Of a stretch of DNA of 64,000 nucleotides, positions 45,431 to 54,747 are shown piece after piece. The notes beneath the pieces are model-generated. The model was given only the letters and a program-made list of their open reading frames with translations, was not told where the DNA came from and searched no databases. Position 1 is the stretch's first letter. Each line of letters opens with the position of its first letter. The stretch comes from Allobacillus saliphilus (GTDB taxonomy: Bacteria; Bacillota; Bacilli; Bacillales; Alkalibacillaceae). A program made the position numbers and the translations under genes. Location: positions 1 to 64,000 of the forward strand of contig NZ_JAGSIE010000006.1 in NCBI RefSeq assembly GCF_018138385.1. The letters are read 5' to 3'.

Positions 45431-46616
45431 TCATAAAAGTGATATGCTCACACAAGAAGAAATAGATGCGCTACTGAATGGCGACTCGTCCGATGACCAA
45501 ACGGATGAACGTTTTGATCAACAAAATCAGCAATCAACCGAGTCAATGAATGAATCGAAACCTTCACTCGAAGATGTGCTCACTTCCATGGAAGTAGACG
45601 CAATCGGTGAGTTAGGGAACATATCTTTTGGTAGTTCAGCGACAACTTTGTCAACTCTATTGAATCATAAAGTAGAGATTACAACACCAGTTGTTACCGC
45701 TGTACATGTTGATCAACTTGCCGGTGAATTTCCGATTCCCCATGTTGCTGTGAGCGTAGATTACACATCTGGCTTCACAGGGTCAAATTTGTTAGTTATT
45801 AAACATGAAGATGCTGCAGTAATTGCTGACCTCATGTTAGGAGGCGATGGCTCCTCTCCTTCTAGCGATTTAGACGAATTGCATTTAAGTGCTATTCAAG
45901 AAGCAATGAATCAAATGATGGGTTCTGCTGCAACAAGTATGTCATCTATTTTCGACGAGCAGGTTGATATTTCACCACCGAAGCCAATTATGCTAGATGT
46001 TATGACAGGTGATGGCTTAGAATATTTACCAGATGAGCCTGTGTTGATCAAAGTATCTTTCCAGCTGAAAGTAGAAAACCTAATCGACTCTAGTATCATG
46101 CAACTGTTGCCGATTCAATTCGTCAAAGATAGTGTGGAACGTTTATTGAATGGAAGTTCAAAAGAAAAAGAGGAATCGAATCAACAAACTTTTGAGAAGG
46201 AGGAAGGTGAAAAAGCTGTGAAAAATTATTCAGAGGAAGAGCCTGAACCAAATCAGCACACCAATGATAGTTCATATCAGAAACCTTTCATCAACAATGT
46301 TGAATCCGCTCAATTTAGTGAGTTTGGCTCTTCAGAAAAGTCAAACCCGACTGAGCGTCGTAACCTAGACTTATTAATGGATATTCCACTGAATGTTTCC
46401 GTTGAACTTGGACGCACGCGTAAGCCTATTCGAGATATTCTCGATCTTAGCACAGGTTCAATTGTTGAATTGGACAAGCTTGCAGGAGAACCGGTTGATA
46501 TTCTAGTAAACAGTAAATTGATTGCAAAAGGTGAAGTCGTTGTCATCGAAGAAAATTTTGGTGTTCGGGTCACTGATATATTGAGTCAAGCTGAACGAAT
46601 ACAAAAGTTACGTTAG
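45423..46616 (+). CDS. fliY: Flagellar motor switch phosphatase FliY
   Basis: C-ring protein of Gram-positives: FliN-like plus CheY-P phosphatase. 397 residues: N-terminal CheY-binding LTQEEIDALLNG, CheC-type phosphatase domain with two E-x2-N motifs (GELGNISFGSSATTL and IQEAMNQMMGSAATSM), an acidic linker, and a C-terminal SpoA/FliN domain (LDIPLNVSVELGRTRKPIRD close variant LLMDIPLNVSVELG). GGAGGAGG lies upstream within fliM. Confidence 0.96.
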   Translation: MDNHKSDMLTQEEIDALLNGDSSDDQTDERFDQQNQQSTESMNESKPSLEDVLTSMEVDAIGELGNISFGSSATTLSTLLNHKVEITTPVVTAVHVDQLAGEFPIPHVAVSVDYTSGFTGSNLLVIKHEDAAVIADLMLGGDGSSPSSDLDELHLSAIQEAMNQMMGSAATSMSSIFDEQVDISPPKPIMLDVMTGDGLEYLPDEPVLIKVSFQLKVENLIDSSIMQLLPIQFVKDSVERLLNGSSKEKEESNQQTFEKEEGEKAVKNYSEEEPEPNQHTNDSSYQKPFINNVESAQFSEFGSSEKSNPTERRNLDLLMDIPLNVSVELGRTRKPIRDILDLSTGSIVELDKLAGEPVDILVNSKLIAKGEVVVIEENFGVRVTDILSQAERIQKLR

Positions 46617-46659
46617 AAAAACATCTAAAAATATAAAATGAATAAGGGAGAAATCTATT

Positions 46660-47022
46660 ATGGCGAAAAAGATATTAATCGTAGATGACGCAGCATTCAT
46701 GCGTATGATGATCAAAGATATTTTAGTGAAAAACGGTTTTGAAGTTGTTGGAGAAGCGCAAGACGGTGTTGAGGCAGTTGAGAAATATGCAGAACTACAA
46801 CCAGATCTTGTGACGCTTGATATTACGATGCCTGAGAAAGATGGTTTAACTGCTTTAAAGGAAATATTAAGTGCAGACAGTGATGCGAAAGTAATTATGT
46901 GTTCAGCAATGGGGCAACAATCAATGGTGATCGACGCCATTCAGGCAGGAGCAAAGGACTTTATTGTCAAGCCTTTCCAGGCGGACCGCGTGCTCGAAGC
47001 GATCAACAAGGTGTTAAGTTAA
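46660..47022 (+). CDS. cheY: Chemotaxis response regulator CheY
   Basis: Single-domain receiver phosphorylated by CheA; in Bacillus CheY-P promotes counter-clockwise rotation and smooth swimming. 120 residues with DD at 9-10, phospho-acceptor Asp54 (LVTLDITMPEKDG), SAMG and the conserved lysine in IVKPF. AAGGGAG precedes the ATG. Confidence 0.97.
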   Translation: MAKKILIVDDAAFMRMMIKDILVKNGFEVVGEAQDGVEAVEKYAELQPDLVTLDITMPEKDGLTALKEILSADSDAKVIMCSAMGQQSMVIDAIQAGAKDFIVKPFQADRVLEAINKVLS

Positions 47023-47107
47023 TTGATAGATTGCTGTATGAAAGAACATCATGAATGTACACAACGGTTTGAAAGAAATCTATGAAAACATTTTACGGTT
47101 AGGGTCG

Positions 47108-47770
47108 ATGAAGATGAAACAAAAAATAGCCATTGGGGTACTTCTATTCTTTTTAATCATTCCATTTGGTTCAGTATCTGCTTCACCAAGTGGAGAAGGA
47201 AATGTTTCCGATCTTTTTGATGAAGAGGAAACGAATCAACAAGAAGAACCTGTACAAGAAAATAATAACGACAATGAAGACTCCGCTGGTAAGCAAGTGG
47301 CTGCATCTGATCGCTCTTTGTTTTTGGATTTCTTAAAAATGATTGTCGCGCTTGTCGTTGTGTTAGGTTTAATCTATTTTCTACTAAAATTTTTACAGAA
47401 ACGAACACGAATCTATCAGCAGACACGTTCACTGGAAAACTTCGGCGGTTTATCCCTCGGTTCAAATAAATCTATTCAAATTGTGCGTGTTGGGAATGAT
47501 TATTATTTAATTGGTGTCGGGGATAACATCCAATTACTCGATAAAATTGATTCGCCAGAAACGATTGATAGTTTGGAATCAAGTGGGACTACGTCCAATC
47601 AAGCCATTCAGTTTCAAGATTTATTGAAAAGGTTTACTCAGAGAGATCAAAATCCTTATCAAAAGACGGACATAAAAAATGACTTTCAATCTGAATTGAG
47701 TCAAATGAAAAAGAATCGTAGTGAATTGCTGAAAGGAAGCGAAATGAAGGAGGATCAACGTCATGACTGA
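47108..47770 (+). CDS. fliO: Flagellar biosynthesis protein FliO (FliZ in Bacillus)
   Basis: Helps assemble the FliP export gate. 220 residues: signal peptide (1-22, ending VSASP), an acidic N/E-rich stretch, transmembrane helix (about 76-98, FLKMIVALVVVLGLIYFLLKF), then the cytoplasmic FliO domain (ENFGGLSLGSNKSIQIVRVG, YLIGVGDNIQLLDKI). ATG at 47108 places the signal peptide at the start and has AGGG 5 nt upstream; the open frame extends to 47051 without support. Overlaps fliP by 8 nt. Confidence 0.88.
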   Translation: MKMKQKIAIGVLLFFLIIPFGSVSASPSGEGNVSDLFDEEETNQQEEPVQENNNDNEDSAGKQVAASDRSLFLDFLKMIVALVVVLGLIYFLLKFLQKRTRIYQQTRSLENFGGLSLGSNKSIQIVRVGNDYYLIGVGDNIQLLDKIDSPETIDSLESSGTTSNQAIQFQDLLKRFTQRDQNPYQKTDIKNDFQSELSQMKKNRSELLKGSEMKEDQRHD

Positions 47771-48431
47771 TGCCGTCAACCTATTGACAGAAAATGATCC
47801 ACAAGCAGCTTCGTCAGCCATTCAACTACTGTTATTATTATTGGCGATAACCATTCTTCCGAGTATCTTAATTTTAATGACTAGCTTCACTCGTATTATT
47901 ATTGTTTTGTCGTTTGTTAGAACATCATTGGCGACGCAACAAATGCCACCGAATCAGGTGCTCATTGGTTTAGCTTTATTTTTAACATTCTTTATCATGG
48001 CACCGACGTTTAATGAAGTGAATGAGGAAGCATTACAACCTCTATTCAATGAAGAAATAACATTAGACGAGGCTTATGAAGCGGCAAGCTTACCTTTTAA
48101 AGAGTTTATGGCAAAGCATACAAGGCAAAAAGATCTTGCGTTATTCATGGATTATAGCGGAGAAGAAAGCCCAGAGACCCTAGCTGATATCTCTTTGACG
48201 ACATTAGTACCTGCCTTTGCGATTAGCGAATTGAAGACAGCCTTTCAAATGGGTTTTATGATTTTTATTCCGTTCTTGGTCATCGATATGGCTGTTGCTA
48301 GTGTGTTGATGTCAATGGGAATGATGATGCTACCACCCGTTATGATTTCATTGCCATTTAAAATCTTGTTGTTTGTAATTGTCGATGGCTGGAACTTAAT
48401 TGGTCATTCAATATTGGAAAGTTTTACATAG
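47763..48431 (+). CDS. fliP: Flagellar export gate protein FliP
   Basis: Core of the FliP5-FliQ4-FliR1 export channel. 222 residues: ILPSILILMTSFTRIIIVLS with FVRTSLATQQMPPNQVLIG, then LVPAFAISELKTAFQMGF and MGMMMLPPVMISLPFKI. Four hydrophobic segments. GGAGGATC precedes the ATG within fliO. No long N-terminal signal peptide is evident, as in Bacillus. Confidence 0.97.
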   Translation: MTDAVNLLTENDPQAASSAIQLLLLLLAITILPSILILMTSFTRIIIVLSFVRTSLATQQMPPNQVLIGLALFLTFFIMAPTFNEVNEEALQPLFNEEITLDEAYEAASLPFKEFMAKHTRQKDLALFMDYSGEESPETLADISLTTLVPAFAISELKTAFQMGFMIFIPFLVIDMAVASVLMSMGMMMLPPVMISLPFKILLFVIVDGWNLIGHSILESFT

Positions 48432-48446
48432 GAAGTAGGGCATTAA

Positions 48447-48716
48447 ATGAGTGCAGATACAGTAATAGCATTAGCGGAACAAGGTGTCTATACATTATTG
48501 ATTGTTGTTGGCCCTTTAATGATTTTAGCGCTAACCGTCGGACTTCTCGTCAGTATCTTTCAAGCGACGACACAGATTCAAGAACAAACGTTGGCATTTA
48601 TTCCTAAAATGATTGCCGTATTTATTGGGGTCGTTTTTTTCGGTCCTTGGATGCTTCAGCGTATGATTGAATTTACAATCAACATATTCAATAACATCCC
48701 TAACGTGGTCGGTTAA
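48447..48716 (+). CDS. fliQ: Flagellar export gate protein FliQ
   Basis: Small two-helix subunit of the export channel. 89 residues: ALTVGLLVSIFQATTQIQEQTLAFIPK is the FliQ signature (about residues 28-54). A weak GGAAGTAGGG precedes the ATG. Confidence 0.96.
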   Translation: MSADTVIALAEQGVYTLLIVVGPLMILALTVGLLVSIFQATTQIQEQTLAFIPKMIAVFIGVVFFGPWMLQRMIEFTINIFNNIPNVVG

Positions 48717-48717
48717 T

Positions 48718-49497
48718 ATGGATGAGTTTATCGATCTTGCGAGAATGCCAGGGTTGCTATTAATTGTTGCTCGTTTGGCTGGTTTTTTTATGATGACACC
48801 GTTTTTTTCTTATCGAAATATTCCAATGCCTGTTCGTATTGGTTTAGTCATGTTTCTGGCTTGGATTATGTATTTCACTATAGAAATACCGGTGTTTTTC
48901 TTGAATGGACAGTTCTTTCTTTTGCTGGTGAAGGAAGTTACCGTCGGATTAATGATTGGTTTATTGGCTTACATCATCTTATCTGCCATTCAAATAGCAG
49001 GTGGCTTCATCGATTTCCAAATGGGGTTTGCCATTGCTAACATTGTCGATCCGCAAACCGGAGCTCAGAGCCCGATTATTGGTCAATATTTATATATTTT
49101 CGCCTTGTTGTTTTTAGTTGCTACGAATGCGCATCACTTACTAATTGATGGGATTTTTTATAGTTATGAATTCATTGGATTTTATGACATGATTCCCATT
49201 GGCAATCAATCTTTTCCGGTTTTTATTATAGACAGTTTCGCTCATATGTTTATGCTTGCGTTTCAAATGTCAATTCCAGTTGTTGGGTCTTTGTTTTTGG
49301 TAGATATCGCTTTAGGTATGATTGCTAGAACTGTGCCTCAAGTAAACGTGTTTGTCGTTGGATTACCACTTAAAATATTTGTCGCATTTGTAATGATTCT
49401 TATCTTTTTGGCATTCTATGTCATGTTGCTTCGTGGATTGTTTGAAACGATGTTCCAGATGATGAGACAACTCATGCAGTTAATGGGAGGCGCTTAA
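48718..49497 (+). CDS. fliR: Flagellar export gate protein FliR
   Basis: Single-copy gate subunit. 259 residues with six or more hydrophobic segments; ARLAGFFMMTPFFSYRNIPM, GGFIDFQMGFAIANIVDP and ARTVPQVNVFVVGLPLKI are characteristic. ATG at 48718 starts one base after the fliQ stop; the open frame upstream overlaps fliQ and is not homologous. Confidence 0.96.
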   Translation: MDEFIDLARMPGLLLIVARLAGFFMMTPFFSYRNIPMPVRIGLVMFLAWIMYFTIEIPVFFLNGQFFLLLVKEVTVGLMIGLLAYIILSAIQIAGGFIDFQMGFAIANIVDPQTGAQSPIIGQYLYIFALLFLVATNAHHLLIDGIFYSYEFIGFYDMIPIGNQSFPVFIIDSFAHMFMLAFQMSIPVVGSLFLVDIALGMIARTVPQVNVFVVGLPLKIFVAFVMILIFLAFYVMLLRGLFETMFQMMRQLMQLMGGA

Positions 49498-49499
49498 TT

Positions 49500-50582
49500 T
49501 TGGAATTACTACGATTGGACCTTCAGTTCTTCAATCAAGAAAAAACGGAAAAAGCGACACCTAAAAAGCGCCAAGATTCACGTAATAAGGGGCAAGTTGC
49601 AAAAAGTCAGGATATTAATTCGGCAATCTTATTGTTTTTTGTCTTTCTATTTTTGCTTGTCTTTGGGTCGGTTATGGGTGAAGTCTTTACAGGGATGTAT
49701 ACATATAGCTTTACGGAATTCATCCATTGGGAAGTAACCGCAGCTACTACCGAGCAAGTGTTTTTTCAAATGACAATGGAAGCTGTCAAGGTCGTTTTAC
49801 CTGTGATGGTTGTTGCAGTAATCGCAGCACTTTTATCGAATTACATACAATTCGGGTTGTTGTTTTCGGGTGAGCCACTGAAGTTCGATCTGAAGAAAAT
49901 AGATCCAATTAAAGGATTTAAGCGAATCTTTTCTGTTCGAGCACTTGTTGAATTTTTGAAATCATTATTGAAAATCGTATCCATCGGCGGTGTATGTTTT
50001 GCAGTACTTTGGCTTCAAAAAGATGAACTTATGCTCCTATCTTTGAAAACGGTGAGTGAATCGATTGCATTTTTTGCTCAATTGACGATTCAAATGGGCA
50101 TTGCCGCTTCTCTCATGTTGATGTTTTTATCGGTCTTCGATTACTTATATCAACGGTATGATCACGAAAAGAACATAAAAATGTCCAAGCAGGATGTGAA
50201 AGATGAATATAAGAAAATGGAAGGGGACCCGCTGATTAAATCACGAATCAGGGATACCCAAAGACAGATGGCTCAACAGCGGATGATGAGCGAAGTGCCG
50301 ACTGCAGATGTCATCATTACAAACCCTACTCATTTTTCCATCGCACTAAAATATGATGAAGAAAAATCAGATGCTCCGTTAGTCGTTGCGAAAGGAGCAG
50401 ACTATGTCGCCTTTAGAATTAGAGAAATTGCAGAAGCAAATGGTGTCATGCGAATTGAAAACCGAAGTTTGGCAAGAGGACTATATGCGTCTGTAGAGAT
50501 TGGAGACTCCATACCCGAGGAGTTTTATCAAGCAGTTGCCGAAGTATTGGCTTATGTCTATAAGCTACAACGAAAAGTGTAA
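49500..50582 (+). CDS. flhB: Flagellar export switch protein FlhB
   Basis: Autocleaving substrate-specificity switch. 360 residues: LDLQFFNQEKTEKATPKKRQ at the N-terminus, four transmembrane helices to about 210, then the cytoplasmic tail with the autocleavage motif NPTH (ITNPTHFSIALKYD). TTG start with GGGAGG 9 nt upstream. Its tail is mirrored by YlqH at 23147-23431. Confidence 0.97.
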   Translation: MELLRLDLQFFNQEKTEKATPKKRQDSRNKGQVAKSQDINSAILLFFVFLFLLVFGSVMGEVFTGMYTYSFTEFIHWEVTAATTEQVFFQMTMEAVKVVLPVMVVAVIAALLSNYIQFGLLFSGEPLKFDLKKIDPIKGFKRIFSVRALVEFLKSLLKIVSIGGVCFAVLWLQKDELMLLSLKTVSESIAFFAQLTIQMGIAASLMLMFLSVFDYLYQRYDHEKNIKMSKQDVKDEYKKMEGDPLIKSRIRDTQRQMAQQRMMSEVPTADVIITNPTHFSIALKYDEEKSDAPLVVAKGADYVAFRIREIAEANGVMRIENRSLARGLYASVEIGDSIPEEFYQAVAEVLAYVYKLQRKV

Positions 50583-50602
50583 CTGGAAAGAGGTTTTTCT
50601 GA

Positions 50603-52636
50603 ATGTCCATAAAAGATCTATCCGTTTTATTCGGCGTTATTATGATCATTATCATGCTAGTGATTCCTTTACCGGGTTCATTATTAAGCATACTCATTTT
50701 GATCAATATTTCGTTGGCTTTGATCGTCATCTTAGTTGCCATGAATGTAAAAGAAGCGTTGGAATTCTCTGTATTTCCCTCACTCTTATTGCTTTTGACA
50801 TTATTTCGATTAGGCCTCAACGTTTCTACCACTCGTTCCATTTTATCTGAAGCAGACGCGGGTGGTGTTGTCGATACATTTGGTAACTTCGTGACTGGTG
50901 GTAATCCGTTAGTCGGTTTTGTTGTCTTTCTTATTCTTGTCGTCATACAATTTATCGTCATTACGAAAGGAGCAGAACGTGTTTCCGAAGTCGCTGCGCG
51001 TTTCACGTTAGATGCGATGCCTGGTAAGCAGATGAGTATTGACGCCGACTTGAATGCAGGCTTGATTACCGAACAACAAGCTAAAGATCGCCGTGAAAAA
51101 ATTGAAGACGAAGCGGACTTTTACGGGGCAATGGACGGTGCCAGTAAGTTCGTTAAAGGTGACGCGATTGCCGGAATTGTCATCGTTCTGATCAATATTA
51201 TTTTTGGATTTATTATCGGAATGACCCAATTCGGTTTGAGTGCCGGGGAAACGGTAGATGTTTTCCTGCGATTGACTGTCGGTGATGGATTGGTCTCTCA
51301 GATTCCTGCTCTATTAATCGCAACCGGAACAGGAATCATTGTGACACGTGTAGCAGCCAAAGGAAATCTTTCTTTTGACGTCACGAGTCAATTATTCCGC
51401 TTTCCAAAGTTACTCTATATCGCAGCAGGAACGATTTTTATGCTCGGGTTAACTCCGATTAATTTTGCTTTGACAACAGTAATTTCCGGTATGCTTGCTT
51501 TTGGTGGATTTTACTTGAGTCGTGCTGAGGAAAATGCTGCTGAGCCTTTAGAGGAAGTCGATGAAACAGAAGAGCGTGCACAAGAAATGGCAGCACCGGA
51601 GAATGTCGTTCAGTTATTGAATACAGATCCAATTGAATTTGAGTTTGGGTATGCACTTATTCCGATTGCCGATCAAAACCAAGGAGGAGACCTACTTGAT
51701 CGCGTTGTTATGATTCGTAGACAACTAGCATTAGAGCTTGGACTCGTCATTCCGGTCGTCAGAATTCGCGACAATATTCAGTTGAATCCGAATGAATATC
51801 AACTGAAGATCAAAGGGAATGAGGTTGCTCGAGGTGAATTGTATATTAACCATTATTTAGCGATGAGCCCGGACTTAGAGGATGATGGCATTGACGGTAT
51901 AGAAACGAATGAGCCTGCTTTTGGGTTGCCAGCTAAATGGATTACCGAGGAAATGAAAGAAGAGGCTGAATTACTCGGATATACCGTCGTCGACCCACCA
52001 TCTGTTGTTTCAACACATTTAACAGAAGTTATTAAACGACATGCACATGAATTGATTGGACGCGAGGAAACAAGACAGTTAATCGATCACTTAAAAGAAA
52101 CACATCCGATTTTAGTGGAAGAAATAACACCAGAACCATTGTCAGTTGGTGAAATTCAAAAGGTGCTCGCTAAGTTGTTAAGTGAGCAAATTTCCATTCG
52201 TAACTTACCGATTATCTTTGAAACATTGGCGGATTATTCAAAAATGACGAGTGATACGGATCTACTGACAGAATATTGTCGCCAAGCGTTATCTGTACAA
52301 ATTACCAATCAATATGCACAGAATCAATTTTTAAAGGTTGTTACATTGTCCCCTCAAGTTGAAAAAATGGTTGCAGAAGGAATTCAACAAACAGAGCATG
52401 GCAATTTCATAACAATGGATCCAGAAAATCAACAAAAACTAATCGAAGCAGTCCACCAGGAGTTCACACAAGCGTATTTCCAAGATACGGCACCGATTGT
52501 TTTGTGTTCTCCTGCTGTTCGAATGTATGTCAAACAAATTATCGGAAGAGCTTTACCGGAAGCTGTCGTATTATCCTATAACGAATTGGAGCCGACTGTT
52601 GAAGTGGAAAGCAGTGGGGTGGTGAATGTTCAATGA
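50603..52636 (+). CDS. flhA: Flagellar export gate protein FlhA
   Basis: Nonameric export-gate ring that uses the proton motive force and binds chaperone-cargo. 677 residues: eight transmembrane helices to about 320 with the FHIPEP signature region (LLLTLFRLGLNVSTTRSIL, then TRFTLDAMPGKQMSIDADLNAG as RFTLDAMPGKQMSIDADL), and a large cytoplasmic domain. GGAAAGAGG precedes the ATG. Overlaps flhF by ATGA. Confidence 0.97.
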   Translation: MSIKDLSVLFGVIMIIIMLVIPLPGSLLSILILINISLALIVILVAMNVKEALEFSVFPSLLLLLTLFRLGLNVSTTRSILSEADAGGVVDTFGNFVTGGNPLVGFVVFLILVVIQFIVITKGAERVSEVAARFTLDAMPGKQMSIDADLNAGLITEQQAKDRREKIEDEADFYGAMDGASKFVKGDAIAGIVIVLINIIFGFIIGMTQFGLSAGETVDVFLRLTVGDGLVSQIPALLIATGTGIIVTRVAAKGNLSFDVTSQLFRFPKLLYIAAGTIFMLGLTPINFALTTVISGMLAFGGFYLSRAEENAAEPLEEVDETEERAQEMAAPENVVQLLNTDPIEFEFGYALIPIADQNQGGDLLDRVVMIRRQLALELGLVIPVVRIRDNIQLNPNEYQLKIKGNEVARGELYINHYLAMSPDLEDDGIDGIETNEPAFGLPAKWITEEMKEEAELLGYTVVDPPSVVSTHLTEVIKRHAHELIGREETRQLIDHLKETHPILVEEITPEPLSVGEIQKVLAKLLSEQISIRNLPIIFETLADYSKMTSDTDLLTEYCRQALSVQITNQYAQNQFLKVVTLSPQVEKMVAEGIQQTEHGNFITMDPENQQKLIEAVHQEFTQAYFQDTAPIVLCSPAVRMYVKQIIGRALPEAVVLSYNELEPTVEVESSGVVNVQ

Positions 52637-53736
52637 AGGTAAAAAAATTTATTGCACCGACAATGCCTGAAGCTATGAATCAAGTGAAAAAGGAATTAGG
52701 CGAATCAGCGATTATTCTTGATTCCCGGGAGATTAAAACAAGTCGTTTTTTTGGATTATTCGGGAAGAGGAATATAGAAGTATTGGCAGCCGTAGATCCA
52801 CAGCCAACACGGAATCGTAATGCTGTTCGAAGTAAGAAGGAAACGGCTAATCATGCAACGAAGCGATCAAACCACGTGAAAAGCGTTCAGAAGACAAAAA
52901 CTTCGGAAGAAAAAGTGTCTGCTCGCTTATCCTTGTCGAATGAATATCCACATCCTGTCGAGAGTACACTTCAACGGCTGAGGCAAAATGGAATCGATGA
53001 AGATACACGCGCAAATGTGCTTCAAACACTGCTTTCAACGTATTATAAAAAAGATGAAGAAATGACAGAATCAGAATTACTAGATGTGACAAAAGAGTTT
53101 TTTAAAAAAGAGATGTCTCCATATATTCAAGGAACTGCAAAACAATCCAAGCATTTATATATTCTCGGTCCAACAGGTGTTGGTAAAACAACGACCATAG
53201 CCAAAATGGCCGCTAACGATAAAATGAAATACTCGAAAGACATTGCATTTATTACGTTGGATACATACCGAATAGCTGCAATCGAGCAGTTGAAAACGTA
53301 TGCGAAAATCTTAGATATTCCAATTGAAGTTGCTTACAATGCAGAAGATTTAGAAGCAGCCAAAGATAAATTCGAAGATAAAGACCTCATCTATATTGAT
53401 ACAGCCGGTCGGAACTATATGAAGAATGAATATATCCATCAACTAAAGGACATGGCCAAATTTAAAGAGCAGGATCAGCTGATTTGCGTGCTTTCGCTTA
53501 CTTCAAAAGAAGACGATATGAACATGATCTACCATCAGTTTTCTGAATTACCCGTTGATACAGTCATTTTTACGAAAGCTGATGAAACTTCAACTTATGG
53601 CCAGATTTTTAATTTATGGAAAAAACATCGCTTTGATATTCTGGCTCTGACAAACGGACAAGATGTGCCGAACGACCTTTTGGATGTAGATGAAGAGGTA
53701 CTTGCTCGTATAATGGTCGGTGAGAAGCTATGGTAA
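52633..53736 (+). CDS. flhF: Flagellar placement SRP-type GTPase FlhF
   Basis: SRP-family GTPase that guides flagellar position. 367 residues: basic N-terminal B domain (MKVKKFIAPTMPEAMNQVKK), then NG domain with G1 [14 protein letters not shown] near 178, LDTYRIAAIEQLKTYA, DTAGRN and TKADET. Overlaps flhA by 4 nt and flhG by 7 nt, so the three are translationally coupled. Confidence 0.97.
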   Translation: MKVKKFIAPTMPEAMNQVKKELGESAIILDSREIKTSRFFGLFGKRNIEVLAAVDPQPTRNRNAVRSKKETANHATKRSNHVKSVQKTKTSEEKVSARLSLSNEYPHPVESTLQRLRQNGIDEDTRANVLQTLLSTYYKKDEEMTESELLDVTKEFFKKEMSPYIQGTAKQSKHLYILGPTGVGKTTTIAKMAANDKMKYSKDIAFITLDTYRIAAIEQLKTYAKILDIPIEVAYNAEDLEAAKDKFEDKDLIYIDTAGRNYMKNEYIHQLKDMAKFKEQDQLICVLSLTSKEDDMNMIYHQFSELPVDTVIFTKADETSTYGQIFNLWKKHRFDILALTNGQDVPNDLLDVDEEVLARIMVGEKLW

Positions 53737-54602
53737 ATGACCAAGCATCGAAACTACGGGACCTGATGAGTAACCAAACCCAAGAAAATCGTCGACAAGC
53801 AAAAGCGATTGCTATATTCAGTGGTAAAGGTGGCGTGGGTAAGTCTAATTTTGCTGTTAATTTTGGGCTTTGCCTCGCTAACCGGCGCAAGAAAGTGTTA
53901 CTGATTGACTTAGATATCGGTATGGGGAATATTGATATTTTACTAGGTACTAGTCCTGACTATTCGATGGTAGAAATGCTAGAGAATAAAATGAGTATGT
54001 TTGATATAATTGAATCAAGATCTGAATACTTTTCTTTCATCGCAGCAGGTACTAGTCTCACTCGTATTTTCGAGTTAAATAGTACGGAAAGGACACATTT
54101 TATTCAGCAGCTTCAAGAGGTCATATCCTTTTTTGATTATATTTTATTAGATTTAGGAGCAGGAATGACGAAAAATCACTTAGCTTTTTTAGAAGCGGCT
54201 GATGAATCAATTGTTATCACAACACCTGAACCTACTGCAATTACCGATAGTTACGCTGCAATGAAGCATTTGTTAATCGAATCAGACAATCAATCTATTC
54301 ATTTATCTTTACTCATCAATCGGGCAACAAAGAATACCGAAGGATGGCAAGTGTATCAGCGACTTGGTGAAGTAACTAAGAATTTCTTAAACTATCAACT
54401 TCGTTTTGCTGGTAGCTTGCCGGAGGATCCTGCAGTGACAGAGTCCGTTAAAAGGCAAGTACCGTTTATAGAGTCTTTTCCAAAATCTCCAATCGCAAAA
54501 CAACTGGATAAACTCGTCACTCAATATGAACAGCTTGAATCAAAGGAACCCAAGCAATCTAGAACGTTTATGGAAAAAATCAAAATGATCCTTTCTCGTT
54601 AA
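53730..54602 (+). CDS. flhG: Flagellar number/placement ATPase FlhG (YlxH)
   Basis: MinD-like ATPase partner of FlhF that limits flagellar number. 290 residues: an N-terminal basic peptide of the kind that activates FlhF (NDQASKLRDLMSNQ), deviant Walker A SGKGGVGKSN near 31, LLIDLDIGMGNIDILLG, and DLGAGM. C-terminal amphipathic end (FMEKIKMILSR) fits membrane binding. A gap of 145 bp without a gene follows. Confidence 0.95.
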   Translation: MVNDQASKLRDLMSNQTQENRRQAKAIAIFSGKGGVGKSNFAVNFGLCLANRRKKVLLIDLDIGMGNIDILLGTSPDYSMVEMLENKMSMFDIIESRSEYFSFIAAGTSLTRIFELNSTERTHFIQQLQEVISFFDYILLDLGAGMTKNHLAFLEAADESIVITTPEPTAITDSYAAMKHLLIESDNQSIHLSLLINRATKNTEGWQVYQRLGEVTKNFLNYQLRFAGSLPEDPAVTESVKRQVPFIESFPKSPIAKQLDKLVTQYEQLESKEPKQSRTFMEKIKMILSR

Positions 54603-54747
54603 GCGCGTTCTAGGTCATCTTCTTTCAAGATGATTAAGTACCACAATTGTTATACGAACCGTCCCGGTTTTAAATGATTTAAGTATACATGTTAACTCCT
54701 TTTTCTGCAGAAACGAAATCACTACAACGAAAGAAAGGATGCTCTGC

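Noticed and set aside
50446-51006. 186-codon open frame on the minus strand across flhB/flhA
   Set aside because: Lies antisense to two well-supported genes, has no family resemblance (T/K/N-rich), and no ribosome site was seen.
54603-54747. Terminator between flhG and cheB
   Set aside because: Only a short CATCTT/AAGATG hairpin without a T run; not enough to call a terminator inside the operon.
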